Positions 1 to 10,930 are shown, counted from the stretch's first letter. The stretch is 64,000 nucleotides of DNA from Protopterus annectens (GCF_019279795.1 NC_056743.1:923819436-923883435), one strand, 5' to 3'. Notes: generated by a model not told the origin, from the sequence alone. Numbers and translations: made by a program.

Positions 1-690
1 GGGTGGAAAAGCATATAGTTGTCCCGGAGGCCAATCATGAACAAGTGCATCTCTGGGTGACTGTCCTGGAGGGGGAACTAGGGCGAAGTAGCTGTTGCAT
101 TTGTTGTTTAGTGGAGTGGCAAAAAGATCGCAGCATGGCTGGCCCCATTTGTGGAAAATCAAGTCTGCAACTTCTTGTTTCAGGGACCACTCATGAGGCA
201 TGAGGATATCCCTGCTGAGCCTGTCCGCTATCATGCCGGATTTTCCAGGAATGTGTGTTGCAATCAGAAAACGTTGGGAAGAAATCGCCCATTGACATAC
301 TCAAAGTGCCTCCCGACACAAGGGGTAAGATCTGGTTCCGCCCTGCTTGTTGATGTATCATACCACTGACATATTGTCTGCCTGGATTGCAATGGTCCAT
401 GTAGGTAGAGAGTCTTGAAGTGCTTGCAATGCCAGAAGCACCACTCTCATCTCTAGAACATTGATGTGCAAATGGTACTCGTGAGGTTGCCACATTCCTT
501 GGACAGTCTGTCCCAGATAATGCCCTCCCCCCATCTGGGAAGCGTCCGTGGTCACTGTAACTACTGGATGCGGGTCTAGAAAGGGTCTTCCCAGAGTCAC
601 CTGGGGGAAGACCAGCCACCATAATAGGTGCTTTTTGCAAGATTCCATGATCAAGATCATGTGTGACATTGGCAATTCCTGGAAAGACTA
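1..690 (-). pseudogene. DIRS copy 1 RNase H domain and downstream linker
   Basis: Minus-strand frames give an RNase H-like segment: TTDASQMGGG (first catalytic Asp), then INVLEMRVVLLALQAL with the catalytic Glu, then QADNMSVV with a second Asp. After a frameshift the protein continues through YINKQGGTRS, ADRLSRDIL and CDLFATPLN, which matches the conserved DVDLFAT-type block that follows RNase H in DIRS elements. It begins directly after the RT, so both are probably parts of one pol polyprotein. At least one frameshift, near 350-360, separates the two halves. Family assignment is firm; the copy is not functional. Confidence 0.8.
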
Positions 691-1690
691 CTGAGCGAAA
701 AGAAGCCCCTGTAGAATCCGCATGTGGAAGCGTGCTAAAGGAACTAGTGTAATAGCTGCAGCCATCGAGCCTAGTACTTGCAAGACTTGTCTTGCCTGAA
801 CTCTCATCTTGTTTATGAGAAAAGAAACTTGCTGACGAATGGTTGACACCATGTCTAGAGGCAGTTTTGTATCTAAGTCTGCCCCTATAAAGGTAATAGA
901 CTGACAAGGCAACAAAGCAGATTTTTCATAGTTTACTGTGATACCTAACTGGGAACAAGTTTGGATTGTGTAGTCCTGTGCCTTGATTAGTTGATGCTCG
1001 GTGGTAGCAGTGAGGAGCCAGTTGTCTAGATATGGAAACACCTGGAATCCTACACACCTCAGGTGAGCTGTGACCACTGCCATACACTTGGCAAACACCC
1101 TGGGGCTGTGGAGAGACCAAAGGGTAGAGCCCTGAACTGATAATGACTGACTCCCAGCTGGAAGTGTAGGAATCTCCTGGATTGCCTGTCCATTTTTTTA
1201 TGACAGTACGCATCCTGGAGATCTATGGAGCACATCCAATTATCCTGACCCAAGAAGGGAAGAATGGACTGCAGTGTCACCATCCAGAACTTTGTCTTTT
1301 TTACCGGTTGGTTTAGCTTGCTGAGATCCAAGATTGGTCTCCAATCCCCTGTCTTTTCTGGAACTAAAAAGTACCTTGAGTAAGTTCCGGATCCGATTTA
1401 GTCTGCGGGGACTTGATGGCTCTTTTTTCTAGCAATATTTGAATCTCTAGGATTGCATGATCCCGAAGACTGGGTGGAATGTCTGGGATAGAACATTTGT
1501 CTTTTGAGGGGGACTGAGAAAAGGGAATTTTGTAACCCCTGGACATTATCGACAGTACCCATGTTTCTCTCGTGATAGATTGCCAGGCTGCTGGGTACAG
1601 TGATAGTCTGCCCCTGACTGCCTCCTGAGGTGGACAGCTGGGCCTCCCTTCAGGAGTGCTGGAAGGGCCTAGCAGAGAAAGCATCTGTCA
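690..1690 (-). pseudogene. DIRS copy 1 reverse transcriptase
   Basis: Minus-strand translation gives the RT domain in order: WVLSIMSRGYKI (N-terminal DIRS block, about 1530-1560), DLSKLNQ and CSIDLQDAYCH (first catalytic Asp, about 1220-1330), HYQFRALPFGLSTAP (about 1105-1150), and FPYLDNWLLTA (YxDD-equivalent box, about 1010-1045). It then continues into the thumb region AAAITLVPLARFHMR. The second Asp of the YxDD box is Asn here, which may be a mutation or a family trait. Stops and frameshifts at about 1100 and 1340 break the frame. Confidence 0.85.
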
Positions 1691-1803
1691 CCCTGCTGTT
1701 GCGGACCCCCTCTGCCGCGAGGGCAGTGTCTTCCATTGTTGTTTCCCCCTCTGCTCCTGGGGGAAAAATCACCACATGTGTCAGGCGAAGATCCCTGGGA
1801 TTT

Positions 1804-3775
1804 TCAGAAACACATTTTTCCACTCTTTTGACCCTTAGGATAGGATCTAGATGGAGTGCAAAAACAGACCCCTATGGCAGAGAGAGTCTTAACATCCTGT
1901 TCACACCTGGTGAGAGTCTCTTTTACCTGAGGTCCAAACAAGGAAGAGCCATCAAAAGGGGTGTTGTTAAATGAAGACTTAAAGGGTTCCACAAATTGAC
2001 AAAGGCGCATCCAGGTGTGTCTGCATAAAGCTACTCCGGTACCTGCTGCCCTACTCGCTCCATCTGCCACATAAGAAATGAGCCTCATGGAGGAGTTTAC
2101 CACAAGGTCAAGGTTGCAAGCTGGGAAGCTGCCCTGTTTGCAACTCCCTCAGCTGTAGGATTTTGCAGGGTATCTCCTAGCTCCTTCAGGAGATCCCTCT
2201 GAAGTCATTTGAAATGTGACAAGTAATTCAGTGATCTGAGAGTAAAAGTCGCTGAAGAAAACATACGTTTCCCATACCTGTCCATTGCACAAAACTTTTT
2301 GTTTGGCGGATGGACAGATAAAAAAGTCTCCACAAGTTCCTTCTTGGTGACTGCTGCCACCACCATGGCATCAACAGGGACTCCCTTGGAGAGAAAAGAC
2401 TTATCTTCTGGAGCTGTAATAAATTTGTTAGGTCTCCTCGGAACAGGTTCCATGATCTCTGGAGCGCTCCACACCTTTCAACTCACTACAGACAAAAGTG
2501 GGTCGAAAGGCAGAGACAACCCAAGAGGTGGAGGGTCAGGAAGCAAATGCGTCCAAGTATACGGACTCATCCTCAGAAGGGGCTAGGGACTTCCAGACAC
2601 CCCTCTGTCTAAGGATTTCCAAGATGTCTGAAAAGGAAACATTCTCAGAGGGGGACCATGGGGACCCTTCCAACTCATCCAAGTCCGTATCTGAAGTGAT
2701 AGACTCAGGGGAGTCTAGATGCTTCTTCTTACACTTCTTCTTACACTTCTTCTTCCGAGTTACCTCCTCCAAATGTTTGGGGGAGGTTTCGGAAGAAGTG
2801 GGGTCACCCAGTGAGGTGTCCTGGCGCACAGGTTCCCTACGCTTGGCAGGAGGAGGAATGAAGGCAGGCACAGGCACTGAGGGAGAAGGAGCCAATGGAG
2901 CCAAGGGTGGAGCAGTCTCAGGAGACAGCGTGCTCATCACCTTGAAGGCGCCATGGTCCAGAATCGAAGGAGCCTCCAGCTCCAAAGAGCCCAGAGAGCT
3001 CCTTCGAACCAGGAGCAAAGGCTCCGAGGCTGATGCAGGAGCCAAGCTCACCTGCGCCGAAGATCCCAGGGTCAGACAAGGGTCTGATGTCACTTCGCCC
3101 CTCGGAGCCGGCGAGAGAGCTTCGACGCCCAGACCCCTCAATGGACTGAGACATTAAGGAGATCGGAGCGGTAGTAGGAACTGATAAGGGAGAAGAAACT
3201 GGAGCCGACGGTTCCACCACCACAACCTCCATGGACTCCGGCTCCAAGCTCAAGAGAGTCAGAGGAGGAATTGATGGAGAAGCTGGGATGGCCAAAGGAG
3301 CCAAATTCTTATGGGCTGGGCTCGAGAGTAATTTAGCAAGTGCCTGTGACTTGAGTCTGTTGACCACTCTCTCCATGTCATGATCTGAAAGTCTGGAGGA
3401 CTGAGAGGAGTGTAAAGAGGATTGGTGATTGCCCGCTCCAGGTTGCAGCAGAGGAGATTGTGGAGTGGAGTGTACTGGCTCCAAAGAGGGAGACCTTGAT
3501 CTCTTATGGATCCGGACTGGCTCTGAGGACACAGATGGAGCCACCGGAGACTTAGCTTTGTCAGAGCCACTGCTGGGGTCTGACAGAGCCAAAGGCTTCT
3601 CCGTAATTTTTGTCTGTTCTGAGATCGAAACCGATGGCTTGGAGTGTTTCTCGGACACTCTGGCTGGCTGAGGAACCTGAGACGAGGCATCTTGAGGGTT
3701 CTTTAGGAGGCCACGTAAAATAAGCTTATTTTTTCTTTCCTGCAGGACTCTGGAACTGTAAGCATGACAGATCAA
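1804..3775 (-). pseudogene. DIRS copy 1 gag-like ORF
   Basis: Two long minus-strand frames cover this stretch. The N-terminal part (3775-2918, 285 codons without a stop) is rich in Ser and Pro and starts near the motif MICHAYSSRVLQERKNK. A second frame (3141-2536) contains a basic Lys/Cys run (KKKCKKKCKKK) encoded by a short repeat around 2730-2755. The C-terminal part (2474-1804) carries KKFCAMDRYGKRMFSSATFTLR and SYVADGASRAAGTG, which resemble the conserved gag block of vertebrate DIRS elements. It lies directly upstream of the RT, as expected. Frameshifts separate the pieces. Confidence 0.7.
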
Positions 3776-4050
3776 GCAAGAGTCCTACAGGTGAACAGTC
3801 CCTAAACAATAAACTCAACCTGTCCAAACTAGAAAAACATAAGGTGCTTAGCCTGAGCAAGTATGGAGCAATATTGATGTTGGAAGTGGCAAAAGAGATA
3901 TGGGTAGCTGCCGCTAGGCATGCTGGGATAAGGGGTAGCCTCGAGCCAGTAAAAGCTCTTGAGTTATTGTATATCGGCCGAGTCGGAGCCGAGAATCGGC
4001 TCTGAACCCAACCAGCAAGAAAGAAAGCGAGATGGGACAACATAACATCA

Positions 4051-4629
4051 TATCTTAAAAGATTATTCAGTAGGTAAGTGTTTTCACGCCTTGTTTATGC
4101 ATTTTGTTGAATAAATGATAAAGGCCTCAGTTTAGTGTAGCTGATCTATCTGCTGTATCATGCAAAATCAGGGACTAGAGTCCAGGAATTGCATTTTGAA
4201 GCAGATACTGTAGTCAATTCACGGACCCATTTAAAGTTCTTTAGAGATAACAAATAAATTACTTTTGATTATTGTAACTGTTTTGCAAAGGACAGACTGA
4301 TATGAAGTCTAGAGAAATGCCCCTTTCCATAAGTAAAACATGTTAAACATATCTTAAAAATGCAGCTTTTGCTGAGAAGGGCATGGAATCTCTTTGCCTT
4401 GCTTGTTCAGTAAGGTGGCAAAACATGCCAGTTGATGTGAATGCCACACACCTGACCAAACTGCTTTTCTGCTCAACACCTTATCTTTGTAAATGTGTGA
4501 CTTCTTCAAGTACACTGAGCTGATTATTCAAAAGATTTGAGTATTAACTGTGACCTTTATTACAATCATTTCAAATGAACCTTCTCTGATTTACAAACCA
4601 TAATGCAACTTACAACTATTTGCACCAAG
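4051..4629. other. Unassigned AT-rich sequence
   Basis: I see no open frame, repeat match to the rest of the window, or RNA gene here. It lies between the DIRS copy and a possible SINE head. Confidence 0.5.
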
Positions 4630-4769
4630 GCAAAATAGGCAGCTTGTTTTCTCAGTGGTAAGATTTCTCTCTCTCTCTCACAACATCAGGGTCCAGTGTT
4701 CAATCCTGACCTCTGGTCACTGTGTTGAGTCTGCATATTGCTCTCATATCAGAGTAGGTCATTACTAGC
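4630..4769 (+). mobile_element. Possible tRNA-headed SINE fragment
   Basis: The stretch has a box A-like segment (ctcagtggtaagatt, about 4653-4667) and a box B-like segment (gttcaatcctga, about 4699-4710), spaced as in a tRNA-derived promoter, followed by gagtctgcat as in the V-SINE copies elsewhere in the window. The PLE insertion at 4787 cuts it off. Because the body is short and diverged, this is a tentative call. Confidence 0.35.
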
Positions 4770-4786
4770 ACCTGTAAGTAATTAAT
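4770..4786. repeat. Left copy of 17-bp target-site duplication
   Basis: The sequence acctgtaagtaattaat occurs here and again at 7403-7419 in the same orientation. The two copies exactly bracket the PLE. Confidence 0.85.
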
Positions 4787-4982
4787 AAAATAAAAAATAA
4801 TTGGCAATCCAATAATAGCAGTGGTCGACCGAAAGTTTAACAATACAGAGTAAAATAAGTTAAAATGATAAGGGCTTTCATCTTGCAAAGGAGACTTCAT
4901 TAGATGATAAAATTATAACACTTATTACCTTAAATACCTTTCCGAATTAATACAATCAGCATCAGTTCATAAAACAATTGTA
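4787..4982 (-). repeat. Inverted 5' arm of PLE-1 with degenerate hammerhead-like motif
   Basis: Read on the minus strand this matches the plus-strand 3' end at 7168-7365 with scattered differences, for example in the stretch aattgttttatgaa followed by tgatgctgattg. The ribozyme-like core is at 4871-4910, but it reads CTAATGA where the intact arm has CTGATGA, so this copy would be inactive. Confidence 0.75.
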
Positions 4983-4998
4983 CTAGATTGGAAACTAA

Positions 4999-5110
4999 CT
5001 TTATTGAAGAAAGAATTAATGTGGCAGTTGAGATTAAAAACTATTATCCCCCTGGGCTCAATGAACATGAGTCTCTTAGGCCTATACTTAGGGCAGCAAT
5101 AGTGTAGGGA
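4999..5110 (+). pseudogene. PLE-1 C-terminal end of GIY-YIG ORF
   Basis: The plus-strand frame reads KKELMWQLRLKTIIPLGSMN before a stop near 5108. The (W)QLRL...P.G.N pattern is the conserved C-terminus seen in the PLEs at 18.8 kb (WQFRLASMYPPGLNE) and 45.2 kb (WQFRLDATSVPRLNE). Only about 35 codons remain; the catalytic part is gone. Confidence 0.6.
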
Positions 5111-5274
5111 CAGCAGAAGGACAGCATGAATAATTTGTAAAATTTGACATTTAAGGATGTACAGACCATCTTGTTTTGATATATGGACCTTTCACAACAG
5201 TTATGCAACCTTTATATAATATTCAAATTGAGTAATGATAAAGTATATTAGGTGGTATTGTAATAAAACTGTTA

Positions 5275-7135
5275 CGCTTCCAAAGCAAACTTTGAGTCCA
5301 AATTGGCCACATCTACTAGAGACAATCATAAGGCCTTCTTCACAAATATCTACAACCTCAAAAGAAGCACCCAGATCTGTTCAGAAATGGTGGTCAAGGA
5401 CACCACATATACAAATGCTGTAGATATAGCAAACCTGCTGGCAGACAGATTCAGTGAAAACTATACCCCTCTGTCCCCCCATCAGTAAACCAGGACATCC
5501 CCAGTACCTGCCCCTTTCCCCTTATATCTATGGAACAGGTCATCATTACTCTCTCAAAGGCAAAAAATACCACTTCCATGGGACCCAATAACATCCCAGA
5601 CTGCATCCTACATGAACGCAGGCACGAACTTGCAGCACCACTAGGCATCCTATTCAACCAAAACCTGAGTACTGGCTTCATTCCAGCTGAAGGGAGGACA
5701 GCCACTGTCATCCCTTTACACAAAGGTGGAGTGACCACCGATCCGGGAAATTATAGACCAATAAAGCCTAACTAGCCTGATCTGCAAGGCCATGGAACGG
5801 ATTACCATGGGCATCATCAACAAGGACATTGCCAACCTCCAAACACTTGATCCCACACAGTTTGGCTTTGTCAAAGGGAGGTCATGTTTGCTAAATCTGG
5901 TTGACTTCTTTGAGGCAGTCACCAAAGCCATGGATGAGGGGAAGACGGTGTACACCCCCTACCTTGACCTGGTCAAAGCATTTGACACTATTCCCCACTT
6001 GGGCATAACAGATAAACTCACTCAACTAGGCATCAATCCATATATTACCAGATGGGTAGCAAACTGGCTCACTGATAGAACCCATGTAGTCAAAACAAGG
6101 GAAGCCACCTCAAGCAGTAGACCTGTAACAAGCAGTGTACCCCAAGGTTCAACTTGGGGTCTCTGTTATTTGGGATATACTTTTCTGAGGTGCAGGCCAA
6201 AACCAGTGGGCTATGGCTGACCAAGTTTGCAGATGACTGCAAGCTGGGTGCTGTCATCAATTCCCCTAGTAATGTGGACATCCTCCAAGATGGGCTCACT
6301 CAGACAAATAACTGGTGCCAGAAACATGACCTCAAGCTGAATACTAAAAAATGCATCATCATCCCCTTTGGGGAGAGTGATATCCCCACAAATGATCACA
6401 TTAATAAAAATGTCCTAAGCAATCAATCAGTTGTGAGGGATTTGGGCACCCAGGTTGTTAGCAACCTGACTTTTGACCACCATGTTGCTTCCATTGTACA
6501 TAAAGCCTTCTATATGGCCCACCTCATAAGTAAAGGTATCTCATCCAGGGACAAGGAGGTCATAACATCCCTGTATTCTTCCCTTATAAGGCCCATTATT
6601 AAGTACAATGCCTCTTTCGGCATGTACCTCGCAAAGCACATGCAGTAGCCGGAGAGACCACAGAGGTTCCTCACCAGGAGAATCCAGGGTCTCAAACATC
6701 TACCATACACAGATAGACTAAAAGCCCTATCCCTCTACTTGGTTTCATACAGACTCCTCAGATATGATCTCTGTCTGGCATGGGACTGCTGCATATCCAC
6801 AAGTCAAGTTCCACTTGAGAAACCAGCACGTGTGGCCTCAACCTAGTCTGTGACATCAACAAGACTTGTTGGCAGGACAGATTTGTGTCCCAGAGACTCC
6901 CCCATCTATGGAATAGACTCTTTCTCCACATCAAGCAGAGTACCTCTTTACCCCTTTTTAAGCACAACCTGGATAACTAGATGGGAAACAGAAAATATAC
7001 CCCTGGGATTCCACCCATCTCCCTGCTGGACAGGGGCATTGGGTGCTGATTTGTCTAAACATGGGCTAAACTCTTGTCTAGGCTTATAAGGGCCTCAGGG
7101 CCAACAGCCTAGTAACCTCCTATGATCCTATGATG
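5275..7135 (+). mobile_element. CR1 family B, copy 1 (5'-truncated), inside PLE-1
   Basis: This holds the last part of CR1 ORF2: the linker after the endonuclease, the whole RT and a short 3' UTR. RT landmarks in order are GPNNIPDCILHE (about 5580), ATVIPLHKGG (5700), FGFVKGRSCLLNLVDFFEAV (5860), AFDTIPH (5980), a damaged PQGS box (6140), KFADDCKLGA (6220-6255) and LNTKKC (6340). The C-terminal region follows, and the element ends at cctatgatcctatgat, the family B 3' octamer. Stops and frameshifts are present near 5775, 6160 and 6648. It probably inserted after PLE-1, since it lies between PLE 3' UTR pieces. Confidence 0.85.
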
Positions 7136-7167
7136 CAATGATACTGTCAGTTTAAGGGTTAACTTTT

Positions 7168-7402
7168 AGCCAAATTGTTTTATGAATTGATGCTGATTGT
7201 ATTAATTAGGAAAGGTATTTAAGGTAATAAGTGTTGTAATTTTATCATCTGATGAGGTCTCCTTGATGAGACGAAAGCATTTATCCTTGTAACTTATTTT
7301 ATTCTATTTTATTAAACTTTCGGTTAACCACTGCTGTTGGATTGCCAATTACTTTTTGATTTTATTAGTTTGGATCTTTGTGGCTTTATGTTTTTGTTGG
7401 AT
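7168..7402 (+). repeat. 3' end of PLE-1 (direct arm)
   Basis: This mirrors the inverted arm at 4787-4982 and extends about 37 bp beyond it up to the right target duplication. It contains the intact hammerhead-like core. Confidence 0.75.
7249..7278 (+). ncRNA. Hammerhead-ribozyme-like core in PLE-1 3' end
   Basis: The sequence has CTGATGA, then a GTCTC/GAGAC stem with a six-base loop, then CGAAAGC. Those are the conserved elements of the hammerhead core (CUGANGA, stem II, GAAA). One extra G sits between the core and stem II. I could not identify the stem III and cleavage-site partners by eye, so activity is uncertain. Hammerhead motifs are known from PLEs as a group. Confidence 0.5.
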
Positions 7403-7419
7403 ACCTGTAAGTAATTAAT
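7403..7419. repeat. Right copy of 17-bp target-site duplication
   Basis: Identical to 4770-4786 (acctgtaagtaattaat). Confidence 0.85.
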
Positions 7420-8079
7420 TACTGCTGGTACAACAACTGATTTCAAGATCCTTAAGACATATTTATACAGTCTGCACATGGTTGCCAGAATGTTTTCTGA
7501 TGAATGTTTATCAAACGACCGATCTATAAACTTTAAGACATTTTATGCCAGTAGTTGTGTGAATGGATGTTCACTGTATGTGGTACGTGGCAAAAAAAAA
7601 AGAAAGGAGACTACTTGTGATGACGGAATGAGTATTCATTGTTTCCTTGAGGCTTTGAGACCTAGGAGTTGGTACATTTAAGTTTCAACAGGATGTTGGG
7701 GGATGAAACCAACCATAATACCAACAGCCTTTTTTCTTTATGAATTGAGTTAATTTAATCTAAGTTAGATGAATTAATTTAATAAAATGAAATTCTTATT
7801 GCATTCTTTTATATATAAAAGCTTAATGTTTTAAACAGTAAATATATTTCATTATAGCTAAATTGCTGATTTCTCTTTGCTTGTTATGATGCATTTTCCA
7901 CGTAACTCATTAATACCCATGTGGTGTGGAAGGACACACCCCTAGCAGGGTATACACATCTTGTATTCCTAAACATTTTCTGAAAAATAAACTTAAAAAG
8001 CAAAAGAAATATAAATGTAAATATTTTGTGAACAATAAAAGCTATTAAAACTGCACAAATAGCAATGTTATAGGGTCTA
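7420..8079. other. Unassigned AT-rich sequence
   Basis: No frame or repeat here could be supported. The short open frame at 7478-7681 contains an oligo-A run coding for Lys and has no recognisable domain. Confidence 0.5.
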
Positions 8080-8342
8080 TATCACATAATCGAAGTCTTA
8101 TAACGTCGAACACGTAATGTTCTAACCATTATGTTTGAAGTTACAAAACTTCGACTATGGATAAAAAAAAAAAAAAACGGAAAACAAAATAAAATATACC
8201 AACTCCGAGATCGCAGCCCATTGAACAAAATGGAAACCTCCGCTTAGGGAGATTTCCATTCAAATGCTTGAACTTTTACTAATTCGAACTTATGGTCTTG
8301 ACCATATGAGGTTTGAACTTGTAAAAGTTTGACTACGTGATA
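8080..8342. mobile_element. MITE (family M1, copy 1)
   Basis: The left end tatcacataatcgaagtctt and the complement of the right end (tatcacgtagtcaaacttt) form imperfect terminal inverted repeats of roughly 20-30 bp. The core has an oligo-A run (about 8163-8177), then aaacaaaataaa, then taccaactccgagatcgc at about 8197-8215. The same core layout recurs in the MITE at 14949-15338, whose outer ends are different. No coding capacity. The superfamily is unknown. Confidence 0.55.
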
Positions 8343-8649
8343 GGAATCCATGTTATCAGTAATAAGTGTGACAATAATCAGTGTATTTATAGTATTACTA
8401 CAATATATTACAATGCACATGAACCCCAAATTGTATTTTTTGCTAATCTTTCACAAACAAATTCTCTTATCTTGGAACTGTAGAACACAGACAAATATTA
8501 TTAGAACATTTTTGTTAACTAGGCAAAAGCATTCACATGATAAGAAATTCCTCTATGAGTGTTTACTGAGGTATTTACAGAAATATGAAAACATATGTTT
8601 AATTGGATAACAATTAATGTGAATAACAGAATACCTGTCAAGATGTGCA

Positions 8650-9330
8650 ACTTATAGTGCAAATATTAATAAGTTTTCTTCCACAACATATAAGGTTTCA
8701 CTTGACGTTCCCATAGAAAGTGCTATTTGGTCCAAATGTGAAAGTAATGCATTCTCTGTCTCCTTGAGGTGGCTTTCAATTTTTAATGTATTCTGGAGCA
8801 GCAATGATTTTATCTTTTGCTGGTCCAACTTCGCATCATTGGAAATACTCACACTCAGCCATCCCTGACACTTCTGTTAACTATTGTGAACCGTATATGT
8901 TAACATGTTAATTTCTTTTTCCCACAGGTAGGCTTTACTTCTTGCATTTTAGCATGATATGGACTTCCCTCCAGTTGCAGTTGTCGTCTTTAGAGTCATA
9001 GTATTGGACCTCTTTCAGTATTTGAAATCCATCTTTTTAAGTTTTTAAACTTGGCAGATAAATATTTCAAACATTTAAACCCAATGAACTACCTAGAAGA
9101 AAGGAAGTGCTGCTTATAGAAATCTTATCCAGACTTGGTCTTGATCATAATCCATGCAAACCAACATTATTAGCCAAACTGAAGTGTGTATACTGGAAAG
9201 TTGTCATTTTTGTGCTGGTTATGTCCAATATAACCAAAGACTGTGCAAGCTCAGATAGTTTCACAAACTTTTTACCATTTTGAATAAATAGAGGGGTTCC
9301 CTTAGTATCAATCCCCAATTCATTATTTTA
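8650..9330 (-). other. Decayed coding-like stretch, unidentified
   Basis: Minus-strand frames give several short coding-looking pieces: QNGKKFVKLSELAQSL (about 9250), DGFQILKEVQYYDSKDD (about 9000) and KLDQQKIKSLLLQNTLKIES (about 8790), the last helical and possibly a coiled coil. The spacing suggests one old ORF broken by frameshifts. I do not recognise the family, and it may be chance. Confidence 0.25.
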
Positions 9331-9632
9331 CGGCAGCTCACAATAATATTCTTATTTTTTTTTTACATTTCCTCAACTTTTCATCAATCAAGGCTAGAAG
9401 GTGAGAATAATTTCTCATAGGGTGGATATGCACAGGTGTTAATCTCCTTTGCCAACAGCAGACATAGAAAATGAGTGACAAAACAATGATAAAGTACAAT
9501 TGTGTAACTAAATTTAACATAACAGTAGATGTCTAAGTAATCATTGCTGCAGTAGCCTAAGCTATATGGGATACATCCTACTAGAATATAATAGCTGGCC
9601 AGCTTCCAAAGCTTAAGGGCACCTTTCACATG

Positions 9633-9683
9633 CCCAGACTTTTAGTCTGCTTAAGCTGAGCTGACTAAAATGACAAGTCTGGG
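9633..9683. repeat. 51-bp imperfect palindrome (hairpin)
   Basis: Arms cccagactt and aagtctggg enclose a second pair, ttagtc and gactaa. It could be the fused ends of a foldback element or simply a chance hairpin. Confidence 0.45.
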
Positions 9684-9984
9684 TGTCAAGCCCTTCACAA
9701 CTTTCATGCCAACATAGAGGGGAGATGAGCTCTGAAAGTACAATGCTAGAAAGAAGAAAAAATAAAAGTCCACACCCTGGCAAAAACATTACACCAAAAA
9801 TAGAGGAATGCAGGAAGGGAGCAGCTACTGCAACAGTGATTATTCAAACACCTACTGTTATGTTATGTTTACTTACTTTCTTACTTACTATGTTCTTCAT
9901 ATTGATCACTGCTGAGCAGTCTAAGCTATATGGGTTGATTACCTTGCTTACTACATTTGGGAGGTGGAAGGAGAAGGGTTCAGG

Positions 9985-10930
9985 AGCCCCTGGGGAATGG
10001 TCCTAGCAAAACCTAATCTAGACCAAGAGAAGGAATCAAGCTTATAGTGCTTTGTCAAGGTATGTACAGAGGACCAAGTTGCTGCTTTTAGAGTACTTTT
10101 AGAAGCCAACCCTTTCTAAAAAGCCATAGATGAAGCTAAGGCCCTGGCAGACTGGGCCTTGATGCTGCCTGGAATAGTTTTGCTGTGGTGAGTATAACAA
10201 AAGCTAATAGACACAGGATGTCCCCTCTTCTTACCTTCAAAAGAAATGAACTGACCCAAAGATCTAAAAGATTTATTTAAGTCAAGATAGTACTCGAGTT
10301 GTCTGTGGACATCCAAGGTAAGGACACTTTCTCCTTCATTTTAGATTCAGGAAAGAAAAAGGGGAGATGGACAGTTTGGCTTGAAGTAAACCCCAGTACC
10401 ATTTTACGTATAAAAGAAGAATTAGTTCTCAAAGAAACCCTGTCACTATGGAAAATGAGATAGGGTGACTCAGCATAAGAGTCTGCAACTCAAGCATCCC
10501 TCTTGTAGAGGTCAAAGCAGTCAGTAAAACTGTTTTCCGTGTTAAGAAACCAAAGTCAGCCAGATTAGCTCATTCCAATGGAGCAAGTATTAGCTTATCT
10601 AACACAAAATTAAGATCTCAAGGAAGGGCCACGTTTTTCTTGAAGTCTGCTTATGCAAAACCCCTTTCAAAAAACATTTTAACATGAGAATGCATTGAAA
10701 GATGAAGACCCATGGATAAACATGCTGAAATGGCCAATAAATTTGCCTTGATGGAAGAGTAAGAAAGGCCATAGGATAGTAACTCACATAAATATTTTAA
10801 ACTAGAGAACAAACAGCCATGAACGAGTGCTGGGTATATTGTTAGACCCAACTAGAAAACCTTTTTCCATTTGCTAATATATGATTTTCTACTAGCAGGC
10901 TTTCATGCCTCCATTACAATATGCTGCACA
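9985..10930 (-). pseudogene. DIRS copy 2 tyrosine recombinase
   Basis: Minus-strand pieces match the catalytic recombinase of DIRS elements. An N-terminal core-binding region reads GLSYSSIKANLLAISACLS (about 10710-10770). It is followed by an LTAFTSTRGMLELQTL block carrying the first catalytic Arg (about 10480-10530). The box AQSARALASS (about 10125-10155) stands where the family has H-x-x-R. The C-terminal block TLTKHYKLD (about 10035-10062) holds the nucleophile Tyr. The His of the H-x-x-R box is replaced by Gln. Frameshifts separate the blocks. This enzyme would integrate the circular DNA copy. Confidence 0.7.

Larger units (their letters stand above)
1..4050 (-). mobile_element. DIRS-type tyrosine-recombinase retrotransposon, copy 1 (runs off left edge)
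   Basis: Read on the minus strand, a Ser/Pro-rich gag region is followed by a reverse transcriptase and an RNase H domain in the order typical of vertebrate DIRS elements. The recombinase expected downstream would lie left of position 1. The RT has the DIRS form of the active site (YLDNW in place of YLDD) and the conserved stretch YQFRALPFGLSTAP. The 5' boundary near 4050 is set only by where gag-like leader sequence stops; a GC-rich imperfect inverted motif (gccgag/cggctc) lies at about 3978-4002. Reading frames are broken several times, so this copy is dead. Confidence 0.85.
4787..7402 (+). mobile_element. Penelope-like element (PLE-1), 5'-truncated with inverted arm; carries a nested CR1
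   Basis: The element is bounded by a 17-bp target duplication. It opens with an inverted copy of its own 3' end (4787-4982), then has the last part of the GIY-YIG ORF on the plus strand (about 4999-5110), then 3' UTR interrupted by a CR1-B (about 5275-7135), then the direct 3' end (7168-7402) with a hammerhead-like motif. PLEs commonly integrate with inverted, partial terminal repeats, and this layout fits. Without the CR1 the element would be only about 750 bp. Bounds are firm; the family name rests on the short coding tail and the shared terminal motif. Confidence 0.75.

Noticed and set aside
2498..3157. 219-codon open frame on the plus strand
   Set aside because: It is antisense to the DIRS gag frames and its Ser/Gly/Glu composition is the mirror of a Ser/Pro-rich protein.
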